Positions 53,191 through 63,105 of a stretch of 64,000 bases of DNA are shown here, one piece after another. Source of the DNA: Aricia agestis (lineage: Eukaryota; Arthropoda; Insecta; Lepidoptera; Lycaenidae); NCBI RefSeq assembly GCF_905147365.1, contig NC_056427.1:4717001-4781000 (forward strand), given 5' to 3'. Every line of letters begins with the position of its first letter. Position 1 is the stretch's first letter. The notes beneath the pieces are model-generated. The model ran no database searches. It saw only the letters and a program-made list of their open reading frames with translations, and was not told the DNA's origin. The translations under genes and the position numbers were made by a program.

Positions 53191-56169
53191 TCATAATATT
53201 TTGTCATCGAAGAATTCATTTACTGAATAATACATTTTGTTTAGAAGCCAGGTGTATAGTTTATTTTTATATTGTTTTATGGTCATCTCTTTAAAGCAGT
53301 TAGGTAATTTGTTATAGATCCGAACTGCCATACAATACGCGTTTTTACTACAAATGTTGAGTCTTTGGTCAGGTATAACAAGTTTATGTTTATCTCGACT
53401 ACTTTTTGTTGCTAAGTTCATTTTTTTAGTAAAGAAGCGATCTAGATTGTTCTGCACAAAAACACCAACGTCAAAAATATACTGACAAGGCAGCGGCAGT
53501 ATTTTAAATTTTTTGAACAACGGCTTACATGTTTCAAAATATTTAGCGCTCGATATACATCTGATACATTTCTTTTGTATTTTGAAGACTCTGTGCATGT
53601 CTACGGAGTTGCCCCATATAACGAGACCATAGCGAAGAACAGAGGCAACATGCCCATGATACGCTATGGTTGCTGCTTGAACAGACACTGTGTGTTTTAG
53701 ATTGAATAGAACGAACATATACTTTTCCAATTTAATACAAATTTTATCGATATGTTCCTTCCATGTGCATAAATAATCCACAGTTAGGCCTAAAAATTCA
53801 GTCGATTCTGTCTCTTGTATTTCAACGTCACCGAAATTTACTTTTAATTTATAGTTTGTATTTTGTTTACGAGTATGGAAGTGAACTAGTTTTGTTTTAC
53901 TTAAATTCATTTGTAAGTTGTTATTTTTTAGCCAATTTGATGCACACCGCAGAGTTTTAGTTATTTCGCTTTTGATGTCACTTTCTTTAGTTCCCCTGAT
54001 AAGAATAGTAGTATCATCCGCAAATAAAATAGTTTCATGTTCGATTTCATCTGGCAAATCATTTATGTATTCCAAAAATAGTAAAGGACCCAGGATTGTG
54101 CCTTGTGGCACGCCTACGTCATTTTTTTTAAAAATCGATTTACAAACAGTTCTTATTTTGTTCTTGGTGGTTGTTATTTCCACGCACTGATGTCTATTAG
54201 ATAAGTAACTTCTTATCCATTCGAGAGCAACGCCTCTTATGCCTAATGCATGCAATTTATTTAATAGGGTTTCATGCGAGACAAAGTCGAACGCTTTTGT
54301 CATATCTAAAAACAAGGCCACAAGAGGAGTCTTTGAGTTATGACATTCTGTTATAATTTTAATCAGTGAGAAGCAAGCATGAACTGTAGATGTTTTCTTT
54401 TTGAAACCAAACTGCTCTTCTTTTAATATTTTACTCTTTTCTAGAAAGTCATATATTTTGTCAAACATTACTTTTTCAAAAATCTTAGCAATTATGGGTA
54501 TTAAAGTAATTGGTCTATAGTTATTGGGGTTAGTACTGTCTCCTTTTTTGAAAATGGGCTTAACTATGGAGAACTTTAGCTCCTCTGGAAAAATTCCTTG
54601 GGTCATAGTTAAATTAATAATATGAGTCAATGGTTTGCAAATTTTAGTTTTACATTTCTTAATTATGTCAGTTTTTATATCATCAAAGCCTGAAGAATTT
54701 GTATTTTTTAATTCACTGATAATTTTACAGGTTTGTGTTTCCGTGATAGGTGTAAGAAATATTGTTTTGTCATTAAAATTATTTGTATTTTTGCTTAAAT
54801 TTAAATTAGAAATGTCATTTTTTGATTTATTATGTAATAGATTAGTTTTATTCGTGGAATTATTTAAGTTGCAATTACTAGTAATGTCAATAAAAAAAGA
54901 GTTAAACGTATCGGCAATGTCTTTAGGATCTGTCAATATAGTATTATTTTCTAGGTTACGAATTTGAGTAATGTCAGAGGATTTACATTCTGTAGAATTA
55001 TTATTTGTATAATTTTTTATGATGTCCCATGTTGCCTTGGCTAAATTTTTTGCCTTTAGCATGTATTTAATGTTACTGATTTTTTTAGATTGTAAGATAC
55101 ATTTATTTAAAATTTTTGAGTATAGTTTGTATTTCTGTTTGCTTATGTGTTGAGTGACTGACCCTTGTCGGTAATGTAAGTAATATATTCTTTTTTTAAC
55201 GCAAGATTTTTTTATACCTTTTGTTAGCCATTGATTTTTACGTTTAGCGAATTTTTTAACAGTAATAATGGGAAAACAAAGATAATAGAATAGGCGAAAT
55301 ATTTCATAAAAATTAGAAAATGCTTTGCTAGCGTTTTGTTCATTTAAGACATCGTAAAATGTTAAGGAATTGATGCATTCTATAAATTTTGCTATGTTTT
55401 CTTTGTTATAGTCTCTTTTTCTTTCTATCACGTAATTACAGTTTTTTACATAATTTATCTGCGAAATGTTACATTCGAAAGACACACTTTGAGCAGTTTC
55501 GTGGTCGGAAAGACCTAGATAGTGAATATTTGGTTTTATCTTGGTGTCCATAATATTGCTAATAATGTGGTCAATACATGCCTTATTGCGCGTCGGATTA
55601 GTGATATGACTTTTGAAGTTATAATTGTACAGTAAGGCAAGTAGATCTCTTGTGGATGTAGTGTCTTTCAATAGGTCTATATTCCAGTCTCCACAGAGTA
55701 TAGTTTTTTTAATTTTCCTCTTATTTAGCTGAATTAAAAGATTTTTAAGCTTATTTAAAAATATATTTACATTTGAGTTTGGAGTTCTGTAAATACATAT
55801 CACTACTATGTCAAAAGTTGAAATTTTAATCGCACAATATTCAAAACTATATACTAAAGGCTGAATGCCGAGATTAATTTTAGTAAATTTAATATTTTTG
55901 TGCACTAATATGCAGGACCCTCCTCGTCTTTGACTGAATCGAGAAAAATTGGCAGCTAATTTGTAGTTTTGTAGTTTTAAATTTGACTCACATCCGTATT
56001 TAATAAATGTCTCCGTTAAGCAGATAATATCAATTAAGTTAAAGTTTTGACATAAGTCTTGTAGGCACACTTCAAATATATCCTTTTTATTTAGTATGCC
56101 AGCGATATTCTGATGTAAGAGCGTAACGGTAGTGTGTTTGTTATTGAAGAAAAAGGTTATTTTCCTTAC
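53191..56169 (-). CDS. LINE ORF2: AP endonuclease and reverse transcriptase
   Basis: Cuts target DNA and copies the LINE RNA into it. Numbered from the first GTG at 56070, the endonuclease shows TET 19-21, YRTP 94-97, GDWN 127-130, IDH 166-168 and SDH 188-190. The reverse transcriptase shows LDMTKAFD 588-595, GVPQGTILGP 653-662 and the catalytic FADD 683-686; the C-terminal thumb ends YNKLPNCF. No stop or frameshift interrupts 959 codons. The real frame is open further upstream to 56169 and includes the endonuclease-start motif LLHQNIAGI, so the GTG is not the true start. There is no ATG in this upstream part, and the frame overlaps the end of ORF1 by ~29 bases in a different frame. Its class and intactness are clear; the mode of initiation is not. 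Confidence 0.93.
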   Translation of the reverse strand, partial: VRKITFFFNNKHTTVTLLHQNIAGILNKKDIFEVCLQDLCQNFNLIDIICLTETFIKYGCESNLKLQNYKLAANFSRFSQRRGGSCILVHKNIKFTKINLGIQPLVYSFEYCAIKISTFDIVVICIYRTPNSNVNIFLNKLKNLLIQLNKRKIKKTILCGDWNIDLLKDTTSTRDLLALLYNYNFKSHITNPTRNKACIDHIISNIMDTKIKPNIHYLGLSDHETAQSVSFECNISQINYVKNCNYVIERKRDYNKENIAKFIECINSLTFYDVLNEQNASKAFSNFYEIFRLFYYLCFPIITVKKFAKRKNQWLTKGIKKSCVKKRIYYLHYRQGSVTQHISKQKYKLYSKILNKCILQSKKISNIKYMLKAKNLAKATWDIIKNYTNNNSTECKSSDITQIRNLENNTILTDPKDIADTFNSFFIDITSNCNLNNSTNKTNLLHNKSKNDISNLNLSKNTNNFNDKTIFLTPITETQTCKIISELKNTNSSGFDDIKTDIIKKCKTKICKPLTHIINLTMTQGIFPEELKFSIVKPIFKKGDSTNPNNYRPITLIPIIAKIFEKVMFDKIYDFLEKSKILKEEQFGFKKKTSTVHACFSLIKIITECHNSKTPLVALFLDMTKAFDFVSHETLLNKLHALGIRGVALEWIRSYLSNRHQCVEITTTKNKIRTVCKSIFKKNDVGVPQGTILGPLLFLEYINDLPDEIEHETILFADDTTILIRGTKESDIKSEITKTLRCASNWLKNNNLQMNLSKTKLVHFHTRKQNTNYKLKVNFGDVEIQETESTEFLGLTVDYLCTWKEHIDKICIKLEKYMFVLFNLKHTVSVQAATIAYHGHVASVLRYGLVIWGNSVDMHRVFKIQKKCIRCISSAKYFETCKPLFKKFKILPLPCQYIFDVGVFVQNNLDRFFTKKMNLATKSSRDKHKLVIPDQRLNICSKNAYCMAVRIYNKLPNCFKEMTIKQYKNKLYTWLLNKMYYSVNEFFDDKIL

Positions 56170-57451
56170 TTAAATTTTTATTTTCGATTTTCTTGAAATA
56201 AAAAGGAATGGTTCCTCTTTTTTGACTGTCATATCGGTTAATAATTTTTGGCTCGTCATTAGTTAAATTATTTTTTTTTGGTTTGTTATTGCTATTCAGA
56301 TAAAACTTATTATGAATGTAAGTATTTATGTAATGGATTGAGTTAATTTCTATATTTAACTTAAAAATAAGAGCGTTCATGTATTTTTTCTCAACATTTC
56401 TAGTTTTACATAAATAGAATAATTTATAGTTAAAAATATCAATAAAAGTACAATTTTTATAACATTCACTTAATCTTTTAAGTTGGTAATTCATCAACCC
56501 TGTGTCTATAAAATTGTTAGATTTTACGTTGAGCAAAAAGATTTTATTATTGTGAAATTTAAATAGAATATTACATAACATTGCATATAAATGGAAAGCA
56601 TTTTTATCGTTAGAACCCAGTCCTATTATTAAGATGTCGTCTTTTTTTATATTTTTATAAATAGCGTCACAGCAACTAAATAAATGGTCACATGGGGCTC
56701 CTGGTTTGACCATGGATGTGATTCTATATGTGTCATTCCATTGATTTGAGTTCATTAATTCTGCTGAAAGGCCACGAACTGATTCGTCTCCCAGAATGAA
56801 AATTGAGCGTTCTTCTTGAGATTGTAAAATTGTGTTGCAGTTATTATATTGTGGTAAAGAATCGGCTTCAAGTGGATGTTCAATTTTGTTGGGGCTCATA
56901 ACCCCTACAGCGCCATCTATTGGAGTGTGTACTTCTGCTTTGTTGTTAGTCACAATTGAGTTATCTTTTGTCCGTGGAGTTAAAATCGTTCCAGTCTTGT
57001 CATTCCTGCTACTTTTGTGACAGACTTCGCGTAGGGGGGTTGAAAAATTTAGGGAAGTTATTTTTGGCAGTAGTCTTTTAGGAGTTTTCGTCTTGGTTCT
57101 ATATCTTAACGGCGTCGGTGTGTGTTCATTCTTTTCACCAATAATCTTCATTAACAAGTCAATTTTTTTATCTTTTTCTAGCGAGTTTTTATTTAAAACG
57201 GTGATTTCTGAATGTAGTTTGTTTATTTCTTCGTTGGCTATTTTTAATTCATTTTTTAATTCTTGAATTTGGTTTTTAAGATCATGTATTAAGGTTGAAT
57301 CGAGATCCATGTCACATGTCGGTTGACTTTTGATAGATAGATTTGAATCTGTTGAGTATGAGACATTCATAATATTATCTTCAGTTATGTTGTGAAGTTC
57401 GGAAACTGATTTTGCTTTTGGCATTTTGCGTCGAAATGTTATATTCTCCAT
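56141..57451 (-). CDS. LINE ORF1: coiled coil plus SGNH-esterase-like domain
   Basis: Predicted nucleic-acid-binding partner of the LINE RNA. I place the start at the ATG at 57451 (MENITFRRKMPK), giving 436 residues; the longer frame to 57541 begins with TTG inside the tRNA-like leader. Residues ~52-106 form a heptad-rich coiled coil (IHDLKNQIQELKNELKIANE), likely for trimer formation. A basic Thr/Lys/Pro stretch follows. From ~216 an SGNH-hydrolase-like domain begins with ILGDESVRGL (block I, with an extra Glu before Ser) and has GLGSNDKN (block III type) at ~277-284. Esterase-like domains are known in ORF1 proteins of CR1-type LINEs. Whether Ser224 is catalytic here is doubtful because of the GDES change. 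The minor plus frame 56832-57020 is a shadow. Confidence 0.85.
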   Translation of the reverse strand: MENITFRRKMPKAKSVSELHNITEDNIMNVSYSTDSNLSIKSQPTCDMDLDSTLIHDLKNQIQELKNELKIANEEINKLHSEITVLNKNSLEKDKKIDLLMKIIGEKNEHTPTPLRYRTKTKTPKRLLPKITSLNFSTPLREVCHKSSRNDKTGTILTPRTKDNSIVTNNKAEVHTPIDGAVGVMSPNKIEHPLEADSLPQYNNCNTILQSQEERSIFILGDESVRGLSAELMNSNQWNDTYRITSMVKPGAPCDHLFSCCDAIYKNIKKDDILIIGLGSNDKNAFHLYAMLCNILFKFHNNKIFLLNVKSNNFIDTGLMNYQLKRLSECYKNCTFIDIFNYKLFYLCKTRNVEKKYMNALIFKLNIEINSIHYINTYIHNKFYLNSNNKPKKNNLTNDEPKIINRYDSQKRGTIPFYFKKIENKNLSKENNLFLQ

Positions 57452-57504
57452 GTCAGTAACAGACTTGTTTGTAGAGTGCAAATTATAGAAAAAATGCACA
57501 AGCG

Positions 57505-57575
57505 CCGGCTGGGATCGAACCCGGGGCAGTATGGGCTTCAAAAAGCGATACCCGTATAAACTGAGCTAATCTTCT
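57505..57575 (-). promoter_or_regulatory. tRNA-like sequence with pol III A/B boxes in LINE leader
   Basis: On the minus strand: A-box-like ttagctcagtttatacggg, then B-box ggttcgatccc inside a ccgggttcgatcccagccgg arm, followed by ttgtgc that can pair with gcacaag-type sequence upstream. It is ~55 bases upstream of the ORF1 ATG, well inside the LINE boundaries. It could be an internal promoter or a captured SINE or tRNA head. Confidence 0.72.
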
Positions 57576-58031
57576 TGTGACGTTGCACGTTACTTTGTGG
57601 TTTGGTATCTTTTTGTGATTGCCGTTAAATTTGGAAGTGGGAGCTGAGTTCTGATTGGTTCACTACAAGTTTGAATAGTTCTTTGTTCACTTTCTTTGTC
57701 TTAAAATTTTTGATATTAACACTTTTTAGCACTTAAAAGTTATTTTTATTGTAGAACTGATAACGGATAGTATTTAATGTTAATGTATGTTGAAAATTCA
57801 CTCACTATTTTAAAGTTTTATATCCTTTTTTTAGATTTGACAAGTTTTTATTTATTAACACTGAAGATGAATTTACACATCAAAGTTTTTGTAGATAACG
57901 TTTCCAGCTCGTCCCTGCACGTATCACTACTGATTCGCGTATGACTTTAAGCAAAATAACTTAATATTATATTTTAAATCAATTTTAATCACGGAGACGA
58001 TGTGAACTGTTTCGCTACACTCGAACTCGAA

Positions 58032-58130
58032 CGTACCGTTATAGAGGAAAAATAAGCCAGTTTTTTTTGTATGAGAGCCCCCGTTATTTTTTTATTTTAT
58101 TTAAATATTATTATTATTTATCAAATGTAC
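58032..58130 (-). mobile_element. Repeat family E, right part of LINE-split copy
   Basis: cgtaccgttatagaggaaaa and tttgtatgagagcccccgtt continue the sequence broken at 52888. Confidence 0.8.
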
Positions 58131-58421
58131 AGGTTGTGGGATATACCTACTAGGTTATAGGACTCGCTTCGCTCGCCCTGATTATCAAATTTAAGTTCTA
58201 TAGGCTTTATTTTCTACCGACATTAGTCTATTGGTCTGACGACCGAAAACGTCACCGATTTTTAAAAATGAATATACATGGGGCATACGGCATACCCCTT
58301 GCTTCTAAAGAAATTTAGTATAAACTGATTGACAAATACCGCAGAATATCTGTTGTACTTGTACTGCTGTTGCATATCTGTCGCGCGATGCATAATCAAT
58401 TCCCGTATATGGGTGCCTTTA
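58131..58421. other. Intergenic stretch, nothing identified
   Basis: No repeat or coding signal was recognised. Confidence 0.4.
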
Positions 58422-58429
58422 CTCTGAGC

Positions 58430-58766
58430 TAGGGTTGCCATCCGTCCGGATTTCCCCGGATTTGTCCTAGTTTGAAGGGCGTCCGGGGTGCGTCCGGTTT
58501 TTGAAAAGTGTCCGGTTGAAATCCAGACACTTTTGATGAGAGAAATTAAACTTTTAAGTCATGCAGCAATAAACGAAAGATAAACACTCGCTAAGCATAC
58601 ACACGGTTTCTTGCACGCACTTGAGTTAGTCAGATTTTTACAAATTCTTGTCGTTATCGTAAATACTGTTTAAGAGGTGTCCGGGGAAATAACCACATTT
58701 CGGCAAAATGTCCGGGAATTTTGTCGAGCCTGACCAGCGAAGGGAATTTGGGTGATGGCAACCCTA
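58430..58766. mobile_element. hAT-type MITE with perfect 8-bp target duplication
   Basis: A 13-bp perfect terminal inverted repeat (tagggttgccatc / gatggcaacccta) is flanked by the exact 8-bp repeat ctctgagc (58422-58429 and 58767-58774). Internal words gtccggatttcc, gtccggggtgcgtccgg and tccggggaaat suggest subterminal repeats of tccgg. The minus frame 58654-58842 is not a gene. Confidence 0.9.
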
Positions 58767-58929
58767 CTCTGAGCTGACTGCACACATGTGGCCAATTCCC
58801 AACCATCAATCGTCCGGCATGAAGCGATGTTGTATAATCCACTACACGGCTTCGTCCGCGTAAATTAGAGATTTCACGGTAACCTTACATTTTTCCACAA
58901 AAAAATAGTCCATATTCTTTTACGTTGTC

Positions 58930-59450
58930 CTCTCTATATATGTGTAAAATAACATAAAAAGTTCTCCAGTAGCTTGTGAGATAAGCACTTTCAAATAATT
59001 TTTTCTGTTTTTTCCTCATTTTCCTATTTTTCTTCGATCCTATTAGTCTTAGCGTGATAATATAATATAGCCTATAGCCTTCCTCGATAACGCCTCCGTG
59101 GTCTAGTGGTTAAGAGCGTGGTGGTGGGTTCGATTTCCGCGTTGGAAACATATTGTTATTTCCAAGTTTGGTTAGGACAATGCAGGCTGATCACCTGATT
59201 GTCTGACAAGTAAGATGATCCATGTGTCGGATAGGCATGTAAAAAGTCGGTCCTGTGCCTGATCTCTCCCACTTGAGCACTATAAAATTACTCCTGCGTA
59301 CCTGGTTTCAATGAAACTGGCCACCGTCACCGAAATCGGTGTGGGGAGTATTATATATAACACCAGTAAAAGAATTTTTCAAATCTGGCACGTGGCTCCT
59401 GAGATAAGCGCGTTCAAACAAACAAACTCTTCAGATTTAGAATATTAAGC
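58930..59450 (-). mobile_element. Helitron-like tandem-unit element, split by a SINE
   Basis: agcttgtgagataagcactt, cttcgatcctattagtctta, ctatagccttcctcgataa on the left and gaatttttcaaatctggcac, gataagcgcgttcaaacaaa on the right match, in reverse, the element at 23710-24260. A SINE lies between. Confidence 0.7.
59091..59349 (+). mobile_element. tRNA-derived SINE family 1, shortened head
   Basis: cgcctccgtggtctagtggt, then gtgggttcgatttccgcg follows sooner than in complete copies (anticodon region deleted). The body ends ccaccgtcaccgaaatcggt. It is inserted in a Helitron-like unit. Confidence 0.85.
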
Positions 59451-59644
59451 ATAGATATAAGTATAGATAAGGTACGCGGTATGCACCTATCTATCTTTAC
59501 TACACTGCTAACCTGGCAAAATATTATGTTAACATTTTAAACTTTCGCGTTGCATTATAATGAAACTTTTTAATCGGGACTTAACGCGACTTATTTAAGT
59601 AGTAATGCTACTATGTTAGTAATGCTATTATGTTTTACAGTAGG

Positions 59645-59790
59645 AAATATTACGTAAATGGTCGGAGCAGAGGGCGTTACTAGCACATACAGTAAACAAT
59701 CCGACCACAATCCGTCATGTTGCACGCGTCATATCAGAATATTGACAGAAACGTTGTCGAACTTCGAACAAACTTTTGTCTCGTGCTGCC
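59645..59790. repeat. Dispersed repeat K, copy 2
   Basis: gtcggagcagagggcgttac, aacaatccgaccacaatccg, tcagaatattgacagaaacg, as at 4607-4870. It lacks ~80 internal bases of copy 1. Confidence 0.65.
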
Positions 59791-59966
59791 TCCAGCGTCG
59801 TTTCCGCTTCCACCCCCGTTTATGATTTCGTAATACCTCGATCTTGGGAATCGCAGACACAATCAATCAATTGTTATGCGACAGCCCGGTGCCGTTTGGG
59901 GATTGATGGGTTAAGTAAATGAAAACAAAATTGAATCTATTTTTTAACTAAACTTAGGAAACTTAA

Positions 59967-60106
59967 GGGTGGGTTGCACCAACTTACTTTAACTATAACA
60001 AAATGTCAAATGAACTATCAAATCTCTAGTAAAATTTAATAATGGACGCCATAGTTGACGATAACCTTAACATTAACTATAACAACGCCTCTGGTGCAAC
60101 CCACCC
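59967..60106. mobile_element. Harbinger-like MITE, TIR gggtgggttgcacca
   Basis: 140 bp, ends gggtgggttgcaccaactt and ggtgcaacccaccc, TAA on both sides (59964-59966, 60107-60109). It is a short relative of 9158-9523. Confidence 0.88.
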
Positions 60107-60305
60107 TAAGATCATCCTTCAATCTTAGCCAAGCGATCCTAAAGTTGTGCGCGACCTATCCCACGTTAAGACTACGATCGATAGACGGTGTCTGGCGTAG
60201 GTCTGGTCAGGAAAATCTGGCGCCGCGGTGTCTGGGCGGGCAGGTTGGGAAGCTATGCGAAAGTCTGTCTGTCTGTTACCTTTTAAAGCTAAAATAATAA
60301 TAATA

Positions 60306-60571
60306 TCTATGGACGATTCACACCACGTCAGTCTGGCCCCGTGGTAAGTACTTGTAGGACTTGTGTTACAGGTACCAGACAACGGAAATATATTTAATGA
60401 CTTTTTTATACTATTATATAAGTACATATATTTAAGATTTTTATTATATTATACACATATTTAATACACATCCATGACCCAGGAACATTGAAAACTTTTT
60501 GTTCGGGATTCGAACCCGCGACCCCCGGTTTGAGCCACCAACGCGCTCACCAATGAGCCACAGAGGTCGTC
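60306..60571 (-). mobile_element. tRNA-derived SINE family 2
   Basis: In reverse: head gacctctgtggctcattggt, B box gggttcgaatcccg, body through gtcatggatgtgtattaaat to the 3' part gacgtggtgtgaatcgtcc. The minus frame 60125-60427 is an artefact. Confidence 0.82.
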
Positions 60572-60745
60572 AACTATAATATTTTTTAACGAGACTCCTT
60601 CACTTTTTCATCTCAATTCACCTTATTAAATCTAAGAATAGCCATCACAAAATCAATATTGCCCCGACTTTAAAGAAACCAGTGAACTGAAATGCATGGG
60701 CGTATACTGGGGAGCAAAGAGTCCGCATAGTAGGTATACAGAATA

Positions 60746-61071
60746 CTCCGGGCGTTTCATTGAAACCAAGGCCAGTTACGCAGCAGTAATTTTATAGTGC
60801 CCAAGTGTGTGCGCAGTACACAAGAGCACTCTCTATTCCTACTCTCATAACCCAGTGGGACGGAAGACCGATACGACCGGCGAGAGATCAGGCGCAGGAC
60901 CGACTTTTTACATGCCCATCCGACGCATGGATCATCTTACTTGTCAGACAATCAGGTGATCAGCCTGCATTGTCCTAACCGAACTTGGAAATAACATGTT
61001 TCCAACGCGGGAATCGAAACCACGACCGCCGAGTCAAGAGCCGAGCTCTGAACCACTGAACCACGGAGGCG
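60746..61071 (-). mobile_element. tRNA-derived SINE family 1
   Basis: In reverse: cgcctccgtggttcagtggt head, ggtttcgattcccgcgttgg B box, and body blocks agagagtgctcttgtgtact and ctcctgcgtaactggcc. Directly followed by a Helitron D1 5' end. Confidence 0.87.
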
Positions 61072-61075
61072 TTAA

Positions 61076-61276
61076 CTTACTAATATTATAAACGCGAAAG
61101 TCTGTCTGTCAGTCTGTTGCCTCTTCGTGAGCTGACCGCTCATCCTATTTAGGTGTTTGGTATGGAGATACTTTGAGTCCCGGGAAAGGACACAGGATAC
61201 TTTTTGTTCCGGAAAAATGTACGGTTCCCGCGCGGTAAACGAGTTTTGGCGCAACGGAGTTGCGGACGTCATCTAG
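61076..61276 (+). mobile_element. Helitron-like element D1, full length
   Basis: ttactaatattataaacgcg to cggagttgcggacgtcatCTAG. Hairpin and terminus are intact. The minus frame 61072-61272 is not a gene. Confidence 0.85.
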
Positions 61277-61346
61277 TTACTAACATTGAAAACGCGAAAG
61301 TTTGTCTGTTTGTGTGTCTGTCTCAAATTCAAATTCAAATTCTTTA

Positions 61347-61679
61347 TTTTTTTTTTATTTTTTTTTTTTGTTTATGAAATAAGGAGGCAAACGAGCAAAC
61401 GAGTCACCTGATGGAAAGCAACTTCCGTCGCCCATGGACACTCGCAGCATCAGAAGAGCTGCATGTGCGTTGCCGGCCTTTTAAGAGGGAATAGGGTAAT
61501 AGGGGAGGGTAGGGAAGGGAAGGGAATAGGGGAGGGTAGGAAAGGGAATAGGGTAGGGGATTGGGCCTCCGGTAAACTCACTCACTCGGCGAAACTGTGA
61601 AAACGGCGGTTTTCTGTGAGAACGTGGTATTTATCCAGTCGAGCCGGCCCATTCGTGCCGAAGCATGGCTCTCCCACGT
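61347..61679 (-). mobile_element. Family A short element
   Basis: Reverse copy with ggcgaaactgtgaaaacggc replacing the hairpin block. Next to its T-rich end, 61322-61345 (caaattcaaattcaaattct) is a LINE-type tail scrap. Confidence 0.87.
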
Positions 61680-61694
61680 ATAAGATTGTAGTTT

Positions 61695-61762
61695 ACATAC
61701 ATGTACATTGTAAAACTACATTCTTTATTCACAGAATGTAGTTTTACAATGTACATGTATGT
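61695..61762. repeat. Perfect 30-bp-arm hairpin
   Basis: acatacatgtacattgtaaa... (61695-61724) pairs with 61733-61762; 8-base loop. It abuts the family A head. Confidence 0.85.
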
Positions 61763-61906
61763 GGTAGCCGGTAGGGTAGTAGTCTATTTAGTTCTTACAT
61801 TCTACCATGATTTTACATGGTGTGATTTGTATTACCTTCATCGCTTTTAGTCCTATTTCAGTTTTCCCAGAGACGCAAAATTCAAAGAGAAATGTATGAA
61901 AAAAAT

Positions 61907-62300
61907 CGGCCAAGTGCGAGTTGGTCTCGCGCACAAAAGGTTCCTTATCGTAATAGAGCAAAATTAGGCAAATAATGTGTTTTTGTACGAATCCTTAATT
62001 ATTTAGTTTATTTTAATTTTATTATTAATTGTTAAAGTATAAAATATACAATGGAGTATTTTGTACTTTTCAAGTGCTTACCTAGTACTTGTTGCCATTA
62101 TTGATATCGAGCAAAAAATAGCAAAAAAATCACGTTTTTTGTGTGGGTTAAATATTTAATTTAATTTGTTTTAGTATCTGTTATTATAGCGGTAACAGAC
62201 ATACACAATCTGTGAAAATTTCAGAAGTGTAGCGGTTATTGAGATATACAGCCGAGACAGACAAAGACATTGAAGTCTTAGGAATAGGGTCCCTTTTTTC
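61907..62300 (-). mobile_element. Repeat family E, reverse copy
   Basis: ggccaagtgcgagttggtct, ttccttatcgtaatagagca, gttgccattattgatatcg, agcggttattgagatataca, aatagggtccct. Reverse of 37034-37412. Confidence 0.78.
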
Positions 62301-62844
62301 CTTCTTAAAGATATTCAAAAAATAATAAGCGGGGGATGTTACTACATCGCTATAGAAGCCAAAACTGTGGCTAGTTTTTTGTCTGTCTGTCTGTATGTTT
62401 GTTCCAGCATCACACGAAAACTACTGATCCGTTTTGGATGCGGTTTTCGCAGATATATTTGTCTTTTTCCAACTTAAAATCTGGTTTATATAAACATTCA
62501 AAATATTATATATATTTTGAATGTTTGTTAATCTATTGCCTAGTTACGATTTTGCTAAACAGCTGATTATTTTGCCGAATTGAGTTGGTCCCATAGTAAA
62601 AGTTTTTCGTAATCACGGATGATTTCAACCCCTTTCGGCCCCTTTAAATTGTTTTAGTCAGACTGTAATATTAATTATTTATCACTTTCATTCTTTTAAT
62701 AGTATTTAAATACCTACCAAAATACATCCATATCGTCGTAATAATAATAAATCGACACCGTAGATAGACCGGACATCACTAGACCATGTACCGTTGACAC
62801 TATTCTGACAATATAGTGTCAATAAAGTCGGCTACATAATGCGC
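62301..62844. other. Intergenic stretch, nothing identified
   Basis: A gtctgtctgtctgtatgtttg tract near 62380-62400 followed by actactgatccgttttggat resembles a Helitron-type body but no terminus was found. A small palindrome (cattcaaaatat / atattttgaatg) lies at 62494-62524. Confidence 0.4.
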
Positions 62845-63105
62845 TCGCTAAACGGTAATTCTGCATTACATGCATTACGTGCTGTAATGCACGAATTATC
62901 GTGTATTGCAGTGAATGATGCGAATTACATGCAAACTACGTGCTGTACAACGTGCTGTACATTGAATGACAACTTCTTTAATTTTTCAGCACGACATGAG
63001 TTACGTGCTGTAATTCACGCATGATCGTTTATTGTAGTGAATGACGCGAATGACATGCAAACTACGTGCTGTACATTGATTTACAAGTGGTTTAATTTTT
63101 CGTCA
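62845..63105 (+). repeat. Imperfect ~120-bp tandem duplication
   Basis: The order acgtgctgtaatgcacgaat, tattgcagtgaatgatgcga, catgcaaactacgtgctgta, tttaatttttcagcacgaca recurs as ttacgtgctgtaattcacgc, tattgtagtgaatgacgcga, catgcaaactacgtgctgta, tttaatttttcgtcatgcaa. The short frames 62839-63300 come from it. Confidence 0.75.

Larger units (their letters stand above)
52889..58031 (-). mobile_element. Full-length non-LTR retrotransposon (LINE), 5.14 kb
   Basis: The element inserted into a repeat E copy, which fixes both ends: 3' end at 52889 with a (gattt)n tail, 5' end at 58031, and cgta duplicated at 52885-52888 and 58032-58035. It has a ~580-base 5' leader, ORF1, overlapping ORF2 and a ~300-base 3' region. 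The two-ORF plan, ORF1 esterase-like domain and AP endonuclease fit the CR1/L2 side of the LINEs rather than R1/R2, but the clade is an inference. Intact frames and a short clean duplication suggest recent insertion. Confidence 0.92.

Noticed and set aside
53763..54967. Plus-strand frames across the LINE (53763-53960, 53918-54190, 54635-54967)
   Set aside because: Antisense shadows of the intact ORF2 on the minus strand.
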